Below the pieces are notes generated by a model. The model was given only the letters and a program-made list of their open reading frames with translations, did not search any database and was not told the origin of the DNA. A stretch of 64,000 nucleotides of DNA, from NCBI GenBank assembly GCA_019636795.1, contig JAHBWW010000006.1, positions 227,253 through 291,252 on the forward strand. The letters are read 5' to 3'. Source of the stretch: Phycisphaeraceae bacterium (GTDB lineage: Bacteria; Planctomycetota; Phycisphaerae; Phycisphaerales; UBA1924). The position numbers and the translations under genes were made by a program. Of this stretch, positions 8,650 to 17,163 are shown piece by piece (position 1 is the first letter of the stretch; every line of letters starts with the position of its first letter).

Positions 8650-8680
8650 AAAAAAGCCCAGGGAGGGGAGTCCCTGGGCT
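8650..8680 (-). terminator. Rho-independent terminator after flagellin 1
   Basis: A perfect 10-bp stem (AGCCCAGGGA at 8655-8664 with TCCCTGGGCT at 8671-8680) closes a six-base loop. On the minus strand it is followed by a run of six T (A run at 8650-8655 on the plus strand). It lies 26 bp beyond the flagellin stop codon, in the right orientation to end flagellin transcription. It also separates that transcript from nrdR. Confidence 0.9.
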
Positions 8681-8705
8681 TTGGGGTTCGGACGAGTTGT
8701 TCGGG

Positions 8706-10250
8706 TTAGCCGAGCAACTGGAGCACCGACTGCGGCTGGCTGTTTGCCAGCGAGAGGGTGTTGGTTGCGGCCTGGACGAGGATCTGGTTCCTGGTCAAGG
8801 ACGCAGTTTCCTTGGCAAAGTCGGTGTCACGGATGACGGACTCTGCGGCGGCGGTGTTCTCGAGTGCGACGCCGAGGCTTCGGATCGTTGCACCGACAAC
8901 GTTGGTCTGGAATGCACCGAGGCGTCCCCGGAGCGACGAGACCTGCTTGATGGACTTGTCGACGATCTCCTGAGCGGTGGAGAGGCTGGCGGTGCGGGTG
9001 ACGTCGAATGTCTTGCCGCTGCCAAGTTCGTTGAGGAAGCCGCTGGAGGAGTCGCCGAGCTTGCGGGACGCGATATTGGCGACGCCGAGAGAGACCTTTC
9101 CGGAGATATCGACATCCGGGGCGAGCATGAAGTCTGCACCGCCCCCCTGAATGGTGAGTGCGGAGATTGCGCCCAGAGTCTGGCTGCCGCTGGCATCGAG
9201 AGTCATTTCGATGTCGAGGTAGTCAGTGTTGATGCTGATGGAGCGTCCCTTGCCGGTCGCGGCGACGCCGTTGATGGTTCCGTTGATGTCGAGCCCGGCG
9301 TCCTTGAACCCGTTTGCTGCCGAGGTTGACTCGAAGGTGACCAAGGTGTTGGTGTCGACGGTGTTGGTGTCGTTTGCTTCAAAGGTGTAGATGCCGATGC
9401 TGTCGTCGGTGCCGATGGAGCCGTTGTCGGTCACACGGAGTGAGACGAACTGATCGGAGCCGTAGTTACGAGAGCGGAGGGTAATACCGGTTGCGGCAGA
9501 CCCGGTAACGGTGGATGTGTCAGCAACGACACCCGTGACGTCGGAGAAGGTATTGATAGCAGCGACCATCTGAGCGAGAGTCTGTCCGGACGAGAAGGTG
9601 AGTTCGCGTGAACCGAGCGCGCCAGCGATTTCGATGGTGAAGGAGCTGGTGACGTTTGCGGTGCCTCCGAGGTCGAGGGTTCCGCCGCCGAGTGACAGGT
9701 AGAGTGAGCCCTGCTGAGCGGACTGGGTGACGATGACGGAGACATCGAGCGAGCCGCTCTCGAACTTTGCGCCGTTGACGCGGTAGTCGGAGACGTTGCT
9801 GGAAACGGAGGTGGTGTCGTAGTCGAAGGACCCGTTGAGGAGTTTGGTCCCCTGGAAGCTGGTTGCGCCTGCGACGCGGTCGATGGTCTGAAGAATGGAG
9901 TCGATCTGAAGCTGATTGGCGGCGAGTTCCTCGGATGAGACGCCGGCCTTGTTTGCCGAAGCGGTGAGGAGGCCCTGAAGTTCGGTCAGGAGCGATGAGA
10001 CTTCCTGAAGGCCGCCTTCAGCGATGTTGACGACGGTATCAGCGCGTTCGGCGTTGCCGATTGCGGCGCCGATGGCGCGGGTTTGTGATCGCAGCGTTTC
10101 GGATGCGATCAGACCTGCGGGGTCGTCCTTGCCACGATTGATGCGAAGACCGGTTGAGAGACGTTGGAGCGCGGTGCTGAGGCCGTTGTTGTTTTGGCCG
10201 AGAACGCGCTGTGCGACCATGGACTGAATATTTGTGTTGATTCGACTCAT
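8706..10250 (-). CDS. Flagellin (copy 1)
   Basis: This 514-residue protein has both conserved flagellin ends. The N-terminal D0/D1 helices include LSTGLRINRGKDDPAGLIAS, and the C-terminal D1/D0 helices include SSLRGRLGAFQTNVV and an end in LANSQPQSVLQLLG. The middle (about 170-400) is a variable, Ser/Thr/Gly-rich surface domain. It is exported through the flagellar type III apparatus to form the filament, so it has no signal peptide. GGAGG lies about ten bases before the ATG, inside a CsrA-like site. A second flagellin of similar size lies upstream on the same strand, and a strong terminator follows the stop. Confidence 0.95.
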   Translation of the reverse strand: MSRINTNIQSMVAQRVLGQNNNGLSTALQRLSTGLRINRGKDDPAGLIASETLRSQTRAIGAAIGNAERADTVVNIAEGGLQEVSSLLTELQGLLTASANKAGVSSEELAANQLQIDSILQTIDRVAGATSFQGTKLLNGSFDYDTTSVSSNVSDYRVNGAKFESGSLDVSVIVTQSAQQGSLYLSLGGGTLDLGGTANVTSSFTIEIAGALGSRELTFSSGQTLAQMVAAINTFSDVTGVVADTSTVTGSAATGITLRSRNYGSDQFVSLRVTDNGSIGTDDSIGIYTFEANDTNTVDTNTLVTFESTSAANGFKDAGLDINGTINGVAATGKGRSISINTDYLDIEMTLDASGSQTLGAISALTIQGGGADFMLAPDVDISGKVSLGVANIASRKLGDSSSGFLNELGSGKTFDVTRTASLSTAQEIVDKSIKQVSSLRGRLGAFQTNVVGATIRSLGVALENTAAAESVIRDTDFAKETASLTRNQILVQAATNTLSLANSQPQSVLQLLG

Positions 10251-10260
10251 GACAAGACTT

Positions 10261-10383
10261 CCTCCGTGAACACTCCCCGGACTCGTGGATTTTGCTGAGC
10301 CACGGTCCTATGCCTGGTCTCTGGCGGTTTTTTCCGTGAGACCTCCGAACGCCCATTCCCTGTCTGGCTGAACCGAATCCGTT
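10261..10383 (-). promoter_or_regulatory. Flagellin 1 leader with candidate CsrA sites
   Basis: Read on the minus strand, the leader holds three ANGGA motifs. AACGGATT (10376-10383) lies in the loop of a perfect 8-bp hairpin (GAACCGAA/TTCGGTTC, 10370-10389). CACGGAAA (10331-10338) lies within a GGTCTC/GAGACC inverted repeat. CACGGAGG (10261-10268) overlaps the ribosome binding site. Known CsrA sites carry GGA in hairpin loops, with one site over the Shine-Dalgarno. csrA and fliW lie about 2.3 kb upstream in the same block. Binding is inferred, not shown. Confidence 0.6.
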
Positions 10384-10429
10384 CGGTTCAGACTCGCAAG
10401 GCTGACCCTACCTCAGGGTCGAAGTTGAC

Positions 10430-10455
10430 ATCGGCGAACAGAAGAGGCGGGTTGA
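10430..10455 (-). promoter_or_regulatory. Possible sigma-28-type promoter of flagellin 1 (weak)
   Basis: On the minus strand GCCGAT (10430-10435) resembles the start of the flagellar sigma-28 -10 element, and TCAA (10452-10455) lies 16 bases upstream where TAAA at 15 would be ideal. It would give a leader of roughly 170 nt containing the hairpins described above. The match is partial, and no sigma-54 element was found in this leader. Confidence 0.25.
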
Positions 10456-10462
10456 GTAGACA

Positions 10463-10494
10463 AGCGACCCCGGAAGAGAATTTCCGGGGTCGCT
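10463..10494 (-). terminator. Hairpin terminator after flagellin 2
   Basis: A perfect 13-bp stem (AGCGACCCCGGAA at 10463-10475 with its complement at 10482-10494) closes a six-base loop. It lies about 80 bp past the flagellin 2 stop. On the minus strand only TTG follows rather than a T run, so termination may be partial or the hairpin may mainly protect the 3' end. Read-through into flagellin 1 is possible. Confidence 0.6.
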
Positions 10495-10572
10495 GGAGGT
10501 CCGATCAGGGGGTTATCAGTGAAGTTGAGGGTGATCCGCGTAAATGAATGGGATCACTGTTGAATTATCGGA

Positions 10573-12147
10573 TCATCCGAGGAGCTGGAGCACCTGCTGT
10601 GCCTGCTGATTTGCGAGGCCGAGGACGGTGGTGCCAGATGCCTGGAGGATCTGTGCACGGGTGAGCTGACTGGTTTCGAATGCGAAGTCTGCGTCCTTGA
10701 TGCGAGAGTTGGAGGCGGTGAGATTCTCGAATGCGGCCTGGAGTGAGCGGCCGTTGGTTTCGAGGACGTTTCGCTCGAATGCACCGAGGCGACCTCGGAG
10801 GGTTGAGACTTCATCGATGGAGTTATCGAGGATGTCGCTTGCGGTGGTGAAGTCACCTCGGCGGATGGATTCCTCGATACTGTTTGACTGACCCTTCATG
10901 AGACTCGAGAGGAAGAACATGGCACCGTTGGAGAGTGTTCCGCCGAGTTTTTCTGCAGCGACGGACTGGACACCGACGTTGACCTGCTGAAGGGCGTTGA
11001 TATCGGGCCCAAGTTGGTAGAGGGATCCGCCGCCGGTGATGTTGAAGATTGATGGGGCAGCGGTGGGGTCGATTGCGAGATCGGCGTGGAGGAGGAGCTC
11101 GAGCCCGAGGGAGGAGCTGTTGATAGAGACATTGAGTCCGCGACCGGTTGCGAGGGTGCCGTTGATGAGTGCCTGGACGTCACGTCCGGTGTCTCGAGTT
11201 GCGACGACAAGGTCTCCGGAGGCGATGCGTGCTGCCCAGTCCATATCGGTTGAGATATCGGGCCATGGGTTGTTGTTTGCGATCTTATAGAGGACGAAGG
11301 GATCTTCGGCTGCGGGAGGCCCGCCGACGCGCGTGACGGAGACGAACTCGTTGGAACCGAATTCTGCGGAGCGGAAGACCATACCCGATCCGATGCCGCC
11401 GGGGAGGAGTTCTGCCGAGACGCCGGTGAGTTCCTTGCGTGCGTTGATAGCGGTGACGATGGAAGCGAAGGATGTTCCGCTGGAGAATGTGAGTTCCTGT
11501 ACGCCGCGCGATCCTTCGATGCGGATGGTGGTCGTGGACTGGACGTGTCCATCGCCGTATTGAGAGCCGACGCCCATGAGTCCGTTGAGGAAGAGTCCGC
11601 CGGTCTGTGCAGAGGCGACGACATCGACTTCGACTTCGATCGCCTGGTTGTTGATGAAGGAAGCGCTGTAGATCTGAGCCTTGCTGATGGCGCTGGATGA
11701 GACGCCGCTGGTGACGTAGTCGAGGGATCCGTTGAGGAGTTTGAGGCCGCCGAAACTGGCGGTGTTGGAGATCCGCGTGATGGACTGGATCGCGGAGTCG
11801 ATCTGAAGTTGGTTTGCTGCGCGTTCTTCGGCGGAGTTTGCGCCTGTGTTGGCGGACTCGACGATGAGCGCTTTGATGGTGTTGAGGAGATCGGAGACCT
11901 CGGTGAGGGCAGATTCGGTGGTCGCGATGACAGAAGATGCGCGTTCGCCGTTGCGGATCCCCTGCTCGATGCCGGAGAGATCGGTCTTGATTCGCTCGGA
12001 GATGATCATTCCGGCGGGATCATCCTTGCCGCGGTTGACTCGAATGCCTGTTGAGAGGCGTTGGAGTCTGAGATCAAGTTCGACGCCGCTTCTGCGGAGG
12101 TTGTTTTGTGCGATGATGCTTGATACGTTAGTGTTGATCCTAGCCAT
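10573..12147 (-). CDS. Flagellin (copy 2)
   Basis: The 524-residue protein has the flagellin D0/D1 ends: LSTGIRVNRGKDDPAGMIIS near the N-terminus, and VSTLRGRLGAFERNVL with a terminal LANQQAQQVLQLLG at the C-terminus. The central domain (about 170-430) differs from copy 1, with inserted Trp/Pro-containing stretches, so the two filament subunits have different exposed surfaces. Its start ATG follows GGAGG inside a small hairpin, and a strong sigma-54-type promoter lies 123 bp upstream. csrA ends 157 bp upstream on the same strand. Confidence 0.95.
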   Translation of the reverse strand: MARINTNVSSIIAQNNLRRSGVELDLRLQRLSTGIRVNRGKDDPAGMIISERIKTDLSGIEQGIRNGERASSVIATTESALTEVSDLLNTIKALIVESANTGANSAEERAANQLQIDSAIQSITRISNTASFGGLKLLNGSLDYVTSGVSSSAISKAQIYSASFINNQAIEVEVDVVASAQTGGLFLNGLMGVGSQYGDGHVQSTTTIRIEGSRGVQELTFSSGTSFASIVTAINARKELTGVSAELLPGGIGSGMVFRSAEFGSNEFVSVTRVGGPPAAEDPFVLYKIANNNPWPDISTDMDWAARIASGDLVVATRDTGRDVQALINGTLATGRGLNVSINSSSLGLELLLHADLAIDPTAAPSIFNITGGGSLYQLGPDINALQQVNVGVQSVAAEKLGGTLSNGAMFFLSSLMKGQSNSIEESIRRGDFTTASDILDNSIDEVSTLRGRLGAFERNVLETNGRSLQAAFENLTASNSRIKDADFAFETSQLTRAQILQASGTTVLGLANQQAQQVLQLLG

Positions 12148-12149
12148 GA

Positions 12150-12165
12150 CAATCCTCCATGATTG
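12150..12165 (-). promoter_or_regulatory. Hairpin over flagellin 2 ribosome binding site, candidate CsrA site
   Basis: On the minus strand CAATC and GATTG form a 5-bp stem around the loop ATGGAG, so the Shine-Dalgarno GGAGG sits in the loop as CATGGAGG (12154-12161). This fits the CANGGANG core bound by CsrA and is the same core as over the flagellin 1 ribosome binding site (CACGGAGG). The hairpin begins two bases upstream of the start codon. Confidence 0.6.
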
Positions 12166-12269
12166 AGGCTAAGTTGCGAATGACGCGAACGAATGTGCCT
12201 TCACTGAGAAGACGTGCGTCTTGGAAACGTTGCCCGATGACCCCGATGGTGTCGAGCAGTGAACGATTA

Positions 12270-12285
12270 CGCAAGTTGCGTGCCA
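12270..12285 (-). promoter_or_regulatory. Sigma-54 promoter of flagellin 2
   Basis: On the minus strand the sequence reads TGGCACGCAACTTGCG, an essentially perfect -24/-12 element (TGGCACG, four bases, TTGC), with GG and GC exactly ten bases apart. It lies 123 bp upstream of the flagellin 2 ATG and just after the csrA stop. RpoN and an activator would be required; neither gene was recognised in the window. Confidence 0.85.
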
Positions 12286-12304
12286 GAGTGAGGTGCATGA
12301 ATGG

Positions 12305-12598
12305 TCACGCGGTGTTTTTGACTTGATTCGGTGCTGTGATGCCGTCGGCGGGGATTCCCTTTCGGGTTGGCCCTGGGCCGATGAGGTTTGCGATCTGAGA
12401 GAGTTCGTCAGTGCGAATGGAAGCGGCCTGAGCGTTTTCCCTGGTGATTGCGTCGTACACCTCTTTGCGGTGTACGGCGATTCTGGCGGGTGCGGAGATC
12501 CCGAGGCGAACTTTGTCGCCCCGGATGTCGACGATGGTGATTTCGACCTCGTCTCCGATGATGATCGCCTCGTCGCGCTGTCTTGAAAGGACCAGCAT
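12305..12598 (-). CDS. csrA: Carbon storage regulator CsrA
   Basis: The 97-residue product begins MLVLSRQRDEAIIIGDEVEI, the canonical CsrA start, and continues with KVRLGISAPARIAVHRKEVY. The first 60 residues form the RNA-binding dimer; about 35 extra C-terminal residues extend past the usual length. The start is the ATG at 12598, with AAGGAG seven bases upstream; the 43 upstream codons in frame are not conserved sequence. CsrA binds GGA-containing leaders to block translation. FliW upstream and two flagellin leaders with GGA sites downstream point to control of flagellin synthesis. Confidence 0.93.
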   Translation of the reverse strand: MLVLSRQRDEAIIIGDEVEITIVDIRGDKVRLGISAPARIAVHRKEVYDAITRENAQAASIRTDELSQIANLIGPGPTRKGIPADGITAPNQVKNTA

Positions 12599-12763
12599 TT
12601 CTCGGCTCCTTGGTCGCGGGATCGCGGCGCATTTTCTGCGCTGTGAGCGATCGCGGGATTTGAGTGGGTGAATGGTCTCACGGGATTGCCGTGTGCGCGG
12701 GCGGAACGAAGCGCGTTTTTTGCGCATGCCCGAGCGGAAAGGTAAAACGGACGAACGGAGAAA

Positions 12764-13213
12764 TCACGACGCGGAGGCGAGTCTTGCGCCAGTGTTGACG
12801 CGGATGAGCGGCTCGCGGGTGGTCCATCGCTTGTCGGCGAGGACGATCTGCTGCCCGCTGCGAGAGACGGTGTCGATGATGAGAGGCCCCTGGAGGTTGC
12901 CGGTGAGTTGGTCACCGACTTTGTTGACGATGACGAAGACCTGAGCCTCTTCGAGGTTTTTGATCCCGATGGCCTGGGCCTGATCCTCGCGGATGGGGAC
13001 GGCGTAGTCACGGATAAAGAAGGAAGGATCTGTGACGACGAACGCGAGGTCTGGCTGGTCGATTGACTGGAGCCAGAAGAAACAGGCGTCATCTCCGGGT
13101 TCGAGGAGGCAGTATCGTGCGTGTTCCGAGAACCCGAGGAGACCTTTTGCGAAGGTGATGATGCGGTCCTCCGCGACTTCAATCACCCCAAACCGTGTGG
13201 TCGGCACTTCCAT
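12764..13213 (-). CDS. fliW: Flagellar assembly factor FliW
   Basis: The 149-residue protein matches FliW: TTRFGVIEVAEDRIITFAKG at the N-terminus, GLLGFSEHARYCLLEP, a central FFWLQSIDQPDLAFVV and the VFVIVN and NLQGPLIID segments. FliW binds both flagellin and CsrA. When flagellin is exported, freed FliW sequesters CsrA and relieves repression of flagellin translation. The start ATG at 13213 is chosen because conserved sequence begins there. It lies between flgL and csrA on the same strand. Confidence 0.93.
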   Translation of the reverse strand: MEVPTTRFGVIEVAEDRIITFAKGLLGFSEHARYCLLEPGDDACFFWLQSIDQPDLAFVVTDPSFFIRDYAVPIREDQAQAIGIKNLEEAQVFVIVNKVGDQLTGNLQGPLIIDTVSRSGQQIVLADKRWTTREPLIRVNTGARLASAS

Positions 13214-13365
13214 TGTGCTCTCCAATTCTGCGGCCCCTGCTTGCCTTTCGGCCCCGACGCTCCACGTCGGATGACCTCCTGTCACCGCGCACGGGCCTTG
13301 ATGTGCGCGGACGGCTGACTTGAATGGGCTTGCCTGGCGGTTGGCCAAGGAAGTCCGAAGTGTGG

Positions 13366-15411
13366 TTAACCGAGGAAATCGAGAAGCGAGAGGCGAGAGA
13401 GTTGAGCGGTGACCTGGAGGCCGGCCTGAAGTTGAGTCTGAAGCTGTGAGTAGCGTGTTGCGGCCTGTGCGAAGTCGAGGTCGCGGAGTTGGCTTCGCAT
13501 CTGCTGATCGAGCACTTGACGGTCCTCCTCACGCGCGGTTTCGTCTGAGACTCTGCGTGCGTATCCGGCGACGAAGGCACGGGTTTCTACAAGTCTGCCG
13601 AGCGATTCGTCGAGTTTGTCTGTCGCAATCTGGATGCCAGACAGGTCGTTGGTTTCGAGGGCATGGCGCAGATCGATGAGATGTGTGAAGACGTTGTCTG
13701 GGCGTACGGTGGCGCGGTCCTGACTGAGGAGAGAGCCGGTGGTGGGGTCGTAGTTTGAGTTGAGGAGGCCGAGTTGGTCTGCGGCGGTTGAGTTGTTGCG
13801 TGCGGTGACGGTGATAGCGCTACCCGCGAGGCCGGGGGCTTGCGTGAAGAGGATGCCGTTGGTGGTGGGGTTGAGTGAGGCCTGGAACTGAGTCGTCGGG
13901 CGTCCGGCGAGAGTGAGGGCAGCGTCGGCCTGCGTGTTGACAGCGTTGAGGAATGACTCGACGGTGAGGATGTCGTCGGGTCGGAGGTCGATGGGGATTT
14001 CGAAACCGTCGCCGAGAGTGATGGTGAAGTCGACGTTGCGTGCCTGGTCGTAGAGGCCTGAGATTGGGTCGATCTGCCCGTGGACGATTTGAACGCCGCG
14101 CCCGTCGTTGAAGTGTGAGAGTTGGGTTGATGGAAGGAGTGAGCGGATGCCGAGTGCTTGTGCGGTGTTGCCGCTAACTTCGGCGATGGACAGAGCGTGA
14201 GCGCGTCCTCCGGAGATTTCGGAGACGACGTTGATGGCGGTGCCATCGTCGTTGATTTCGACACGAACGCCGAGGTTTGTGCCTTCGATGAGGGTTCGGA
14301 TGTCTTCGAGTGTGTTTGCGTTGGAAAGGTCGACGATGGCGGTGCCTGCGTTATTGTTGATGCGGATGGAACCGAGCGGGGTTGCGAGTGCCTGAAGTGC
14401 GCTGACGGGGGTGTTCCATGCGAGACGAGGGCTGAGGCTTGTGGAGTGTGATCGACCGGGTTCGAATGGCGTGTTTGGTGCGGTGGCGAGGCCAAGGTCT
14501 TGCCCGGTGACGCCGCCGAGGGGGTCGGAGAATGTGAGTTCGCCTGCCTGGATGTCGATGGCGATGCTGGTGCCGTCGAGGTAGATGCCGTCGGGCCCGA
14601 GGATGGTGATGTTGTTTGCCGATTCGTACTGGCGAATGGATGCGGTGATGCGGTCGATGACGTTTCCGACGGTGTCTGCGTCGGCGATATCGATCTGGAT
14701 TGGTTCGAGGTTTTCGAAGGTTGCGAGGAAGGTGCCGAGTTGGACGCCGAGGCCTCGTGCGCCGCGAAGATCGACGATGCGCGTGTCGCGGTCGAGCGCA
14801 GGGTCGAGTTCGACATCGCCCGCGACGCGTGCGGAGGTTGAGCCGATGATGTTGTTGGCGCCGAGGGTGATGGGGATTGAGCGGAGCGGGCCGAGGTCGG
14901 TGTGGAGTCCGCCGCGTTGGCCGGTGAATCGAAATGCGGCACCGAAGGCTTCGACTGGTGCATTGCCGGGGCGCGAGCCTCCGAAGACATGCCCGACGAT
15001 AGATTGGCGGTTGGAGACGCGGTGGAGAGAGTCGATGAGTGATTGAATGACGATTGCCTGATTGGCGCGTTCGGTTGGTGAGGAACCGGTGTTGATCTGT
15101 TCGAGGCCGAGGGACTTGGCTTCGTTGAGAAGGTCTGTGGCTTCACCGAGCGCGAGGTCGAGCGTGTCGAGGGAGTCGGTGGCGTAGGAGAGGTTGGAGA
15201 TGCGGCGTGTGGAAAGTTCGATACGCGAGTCGAGGAGGGCGATGGAGGTTGCCTTGACGGGGTCGTCGCCGGGGCGTGAGATTGCCAGGCCTGAGGAGAG
15301 TTGGTCGCTCAGGCGATAGAGTGCGAGGTTGGTCGAGTTGAGGCGCGCGAGGGATGACTGGGAGGTCATGAGAGTCGGTGCGCGGTTGAATCCAACGGGA
15401 AAACTGGTCAT
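13366..15411 (-). CDS. flgL: Flagellar hook-associated protein 3 (FlgL)
   Basis: The 681-residue protein has flagellin-like ends: LYRLSDQLSSGLAISRPGDD near residue 32 and a C-terminal DLDFAQAATRYSQLQTQLQA helix. It is about twice the length of enterobacterial FlgL. The extra middle region contains at least two repeats of the flagellin hook-IN type (around 215-250 and 345-390). FlgL sits at the hook-filament junction. It starts 12 bp after the flgK stop, so the pair is an operon. The larger middle domain implies a bulkier junction, as expected for filaments with large flagellins. Confidence 0.9.
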   Translation of the reverse strand: MTSFPVGFNRAPTLMTSQSSLARLNSTNLALYRLSDQLSSGLAISRPGDDPVKATSIALLDSRIELSTRRISNLSYATDSLDTLDLALGEATDLLNEAKSLGLEQINTGSSPTERANQAIVIQSLIDSLHRVSNRQSIVGHVFGGSRPGNAPVEAFGAAFRFTGQRGGLHTDLGPLRSIPITLGANNIIGSTSARVAGDVELDPALDRDTRIVDLRGARGLGVQLGTFLATFENLEPIQIDIADADTVGNVIDRITASIRQYESANNITILGPDGIYLDGTSIAIDIQAGELTFSDPLGGVTGQDLGLATAPNTPFEPGRSHSTSLSPRLAWNTPVSALQALATPLGSIRINNNAGTAIVDLSNANTLEDIRTLIEGTNLGVRVEINDDGTAINVVSEISGGRAHALSIAEVSGNTAQALGIRSLLPSTQLSHFNDGRGVQIVHGQIDPISGLYDQARNVDFTITLGDGFEIPIDLRPDDILTVESFLNAVNTQADAALTLAGRPTTQFQASLNPTTNGILFTQAPGLAGSAITVTARNNSTAADQLGLLNSNYDPTTGSLLSQDRATVRPDNVFTHLIDLRHALETNDLSGIQIATDKLDESLGRLVETRAFVAGYARRVSDETAREEDRQVLDQQMRSQLRDLDFAQAATRYSQLQTQLQAGLQVTAQLSRLSLLDFLG

Positions 15412-15423
15412 GGTGTGCCTCGA

Positions 15424-17157
15424 TCAGACGAGTGACATGAGTGTGCGGAGCATTTCATCGGCGAGCGAGATGACTCGCGCGGCGGCTTCGTACTGCTGCT
15501 GTGAGTTGATGAGATTGATGGACTCTTCGTCGGCGCTGACGCCCGAGACGCTGGCGCGTTGAGCCTCGAGGCTCTGGCGGACGACGGATTTTGCGTAGGC
15601 GAGGGTTTCGGTGGACGAGGACTCGACAGCGACGTTCTGGACGGACTGTGCCCAATGCCCCTGGAGTGAGAAGCCGTTGAGAGCGCCGAGTTTGGTGTTC
15701 TGGAGATCGACGATGGCGAGGGCGGTGCCGTTCTGAACGAAGACGTTGTTCTCGATGCTGCCGAGAGTGAGGCGAGATGGGTTGGCAACGAGATCGGGAT
15801 TGACGGAGATGGAGCGTGCATCGGAACCGGTGAAGTAAGCGTTGACGCCGAGGGAGGCAAGAACGCCTGAAGAATCGTCAGCGAAGCGGAATTCGAGACC
15901 TGGTGCGGCGGCGATCCTGAGTTTGCCGTCAGGCCCGAAGGAGGCGGAGAGGCCGTTGATGTTGTTGAGCGATGTTGCGATGCTCGCGGGGGTTGCGTCA
16001 TCTTCGGTGCCGGGCATTCCCGAGGCATTGAGGCCGTCGAGATCGACATTGATGCGGACGCGTTGGGTTGCGCCGGTGGTGGAGTTTTTGACTTCGACGA
16101 AGAAACCGCCGTTCTTGGGTGCGAAGGGGTTGCCGGCGAAGGTGGTGTTGCTTGGGCTGTTGAATGGTGTTGCGAGGTCGGAAGGCAGGACCTGGAACGC
16201 GGCGGTGATTGAACGAAGGCCGGGGTCGGAGGCGCCTGTGCTGTGGAGTTTGTTGACTTCGAAAATGAGCTGCGAGGAGAGGGTGTCGAGTCGAGCAATG
16301 GTGGTATCGATGACGGAGTTTCGTGTTTCGAGGAGGCCGCCGATGGAGCCGGAGGTGATGGCGATGGGTGATTGATCGTCGCGCACTCGAACGCGGACGG
16401 AGAGTTGGTCGCCATCGGGGACGCGTTCGATTTCGAGGCCTCTGGAGAGCCCGCCGAGGACAACCGGCGTGGATCCGACGAAGACGTCGTAGTTGCCCTG
16501 CGCGTCTTCAACGACAGAGACATTCATCATGGATGAGAGTTGATTGACGAGTTCGTCGCGGCGGTCGCGGAGCGGGTTTGCGGACGCGTTGGAAGGGCCA
16601 GACGCTGCGATGGCGGCGTTGACACTTGCGATCTCGGAAATGATGGCGTCGGCTTGTGCGATGTTGGCGTCGATGTTGGATTCGATCTGCTCGCGCAGGG
16701 CAGAAAGGTCGGAGCGCATCGAGCGGATGAAGGACGCGACGCGGTCGCCTTGTTCGATGACGACTGCGCTGGAGTTGATGAGGTTTGCAGCGTCGGACCA
16801 GGCGGAAAAGAAGTCATTGAGTTGAGTCGAGAGGTCGAAGCCGGTGAGTTCGCTGAGGACGGATTCGAGTTGCGAGGCCACGTTGAGGCGTTGTGCGGCG
16901 GCTTGCTCCTCGGCGATGCCGTTACGGAGGCGGGCCTGGAGGGCGTTATCGACCTGTCGCTGAATGGCGCGAATCTGCACGCCGCGCCCGGGCATGAAAC
17001 GGTCGGATGCCTGGCCACGAACACCTTCGAGGAGTGCGGTCTGTCGGGTGTAGTGAGGGTTGGCGATGTTCGCGAGATTCTGCGACGCCACCTGAAGGTT
17101 GAGTTGGCTGGTGGTCAGCGCGGAGCGTGCGATCTGGATGGCGCCGGTGAGGCTCAT
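15424..17157 (-). CDS. flgK: Flagellar hook-associated protein 1 (FlgK)
   Basis: The 577-residue protein has the rod/hook N-terminal motif (LTTSQLNLQVASQNLANIAN, about 14-33) and the FlgK C-terminus (VSADEESINLINSQQQYEAA). The helical segment at about 80-210 fits the FlgK D1 region. FlgK is the first junction protein between hook and filament. It starts 6 bp after the flgN-like chaperone gene, whose product normally guards FlgK and FlgL before export, and is followed by flgL. Confidence 0.93.
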   Translation of the reverse strand: MSLTGAIQIARSALTTSQLNLQVASQNLANIANPHYTRQTALLEGVRGQASDRFMPGRGVQIRAIQRQVDNALQARLRNGIAEEQAAAQRLNVASQLESVLSELTGFDLSTQLNDFFSAWSDAANLINSSAVVIEQGDRVASFIRSMRSDLSALREQIESNIDANIAQADAIISEIASVNAAIAASGPSNASANPLRDRRDELVNQLSSMMNVSVVEDAQGNYDVFVGSTPVVLGGLSRGLEIERVPDGDQLSVRVRVRDDQSPIAITSGSIGGLLETRNSVIDTTIARLDTLSSQLIFEVNKLHSTGASDPGLRSITAAFQVLPSDLATPFNSPSNTTFAGNPFAPKNGGFFVEVKNSTTGATQRVRINVDLDGLNASGMPGTEDDATPASIATSLNNINGLSASFGPDGKLRIAAAPGLEFRFADDSSGVLASLGVNAYFTGSDARSISVNPDLVANPSRLTLGSIENNVFVQNGTALAIVDLQNTKLGALNGFSLQGHWAQSVQNVAVESSSTETLAYAKSVVRQSLEAQRASVSGVSADEESINLINSQQQYEAAARVISLADEMLRTLMSLV

Positions 17158-17163
17158 GGTGTG

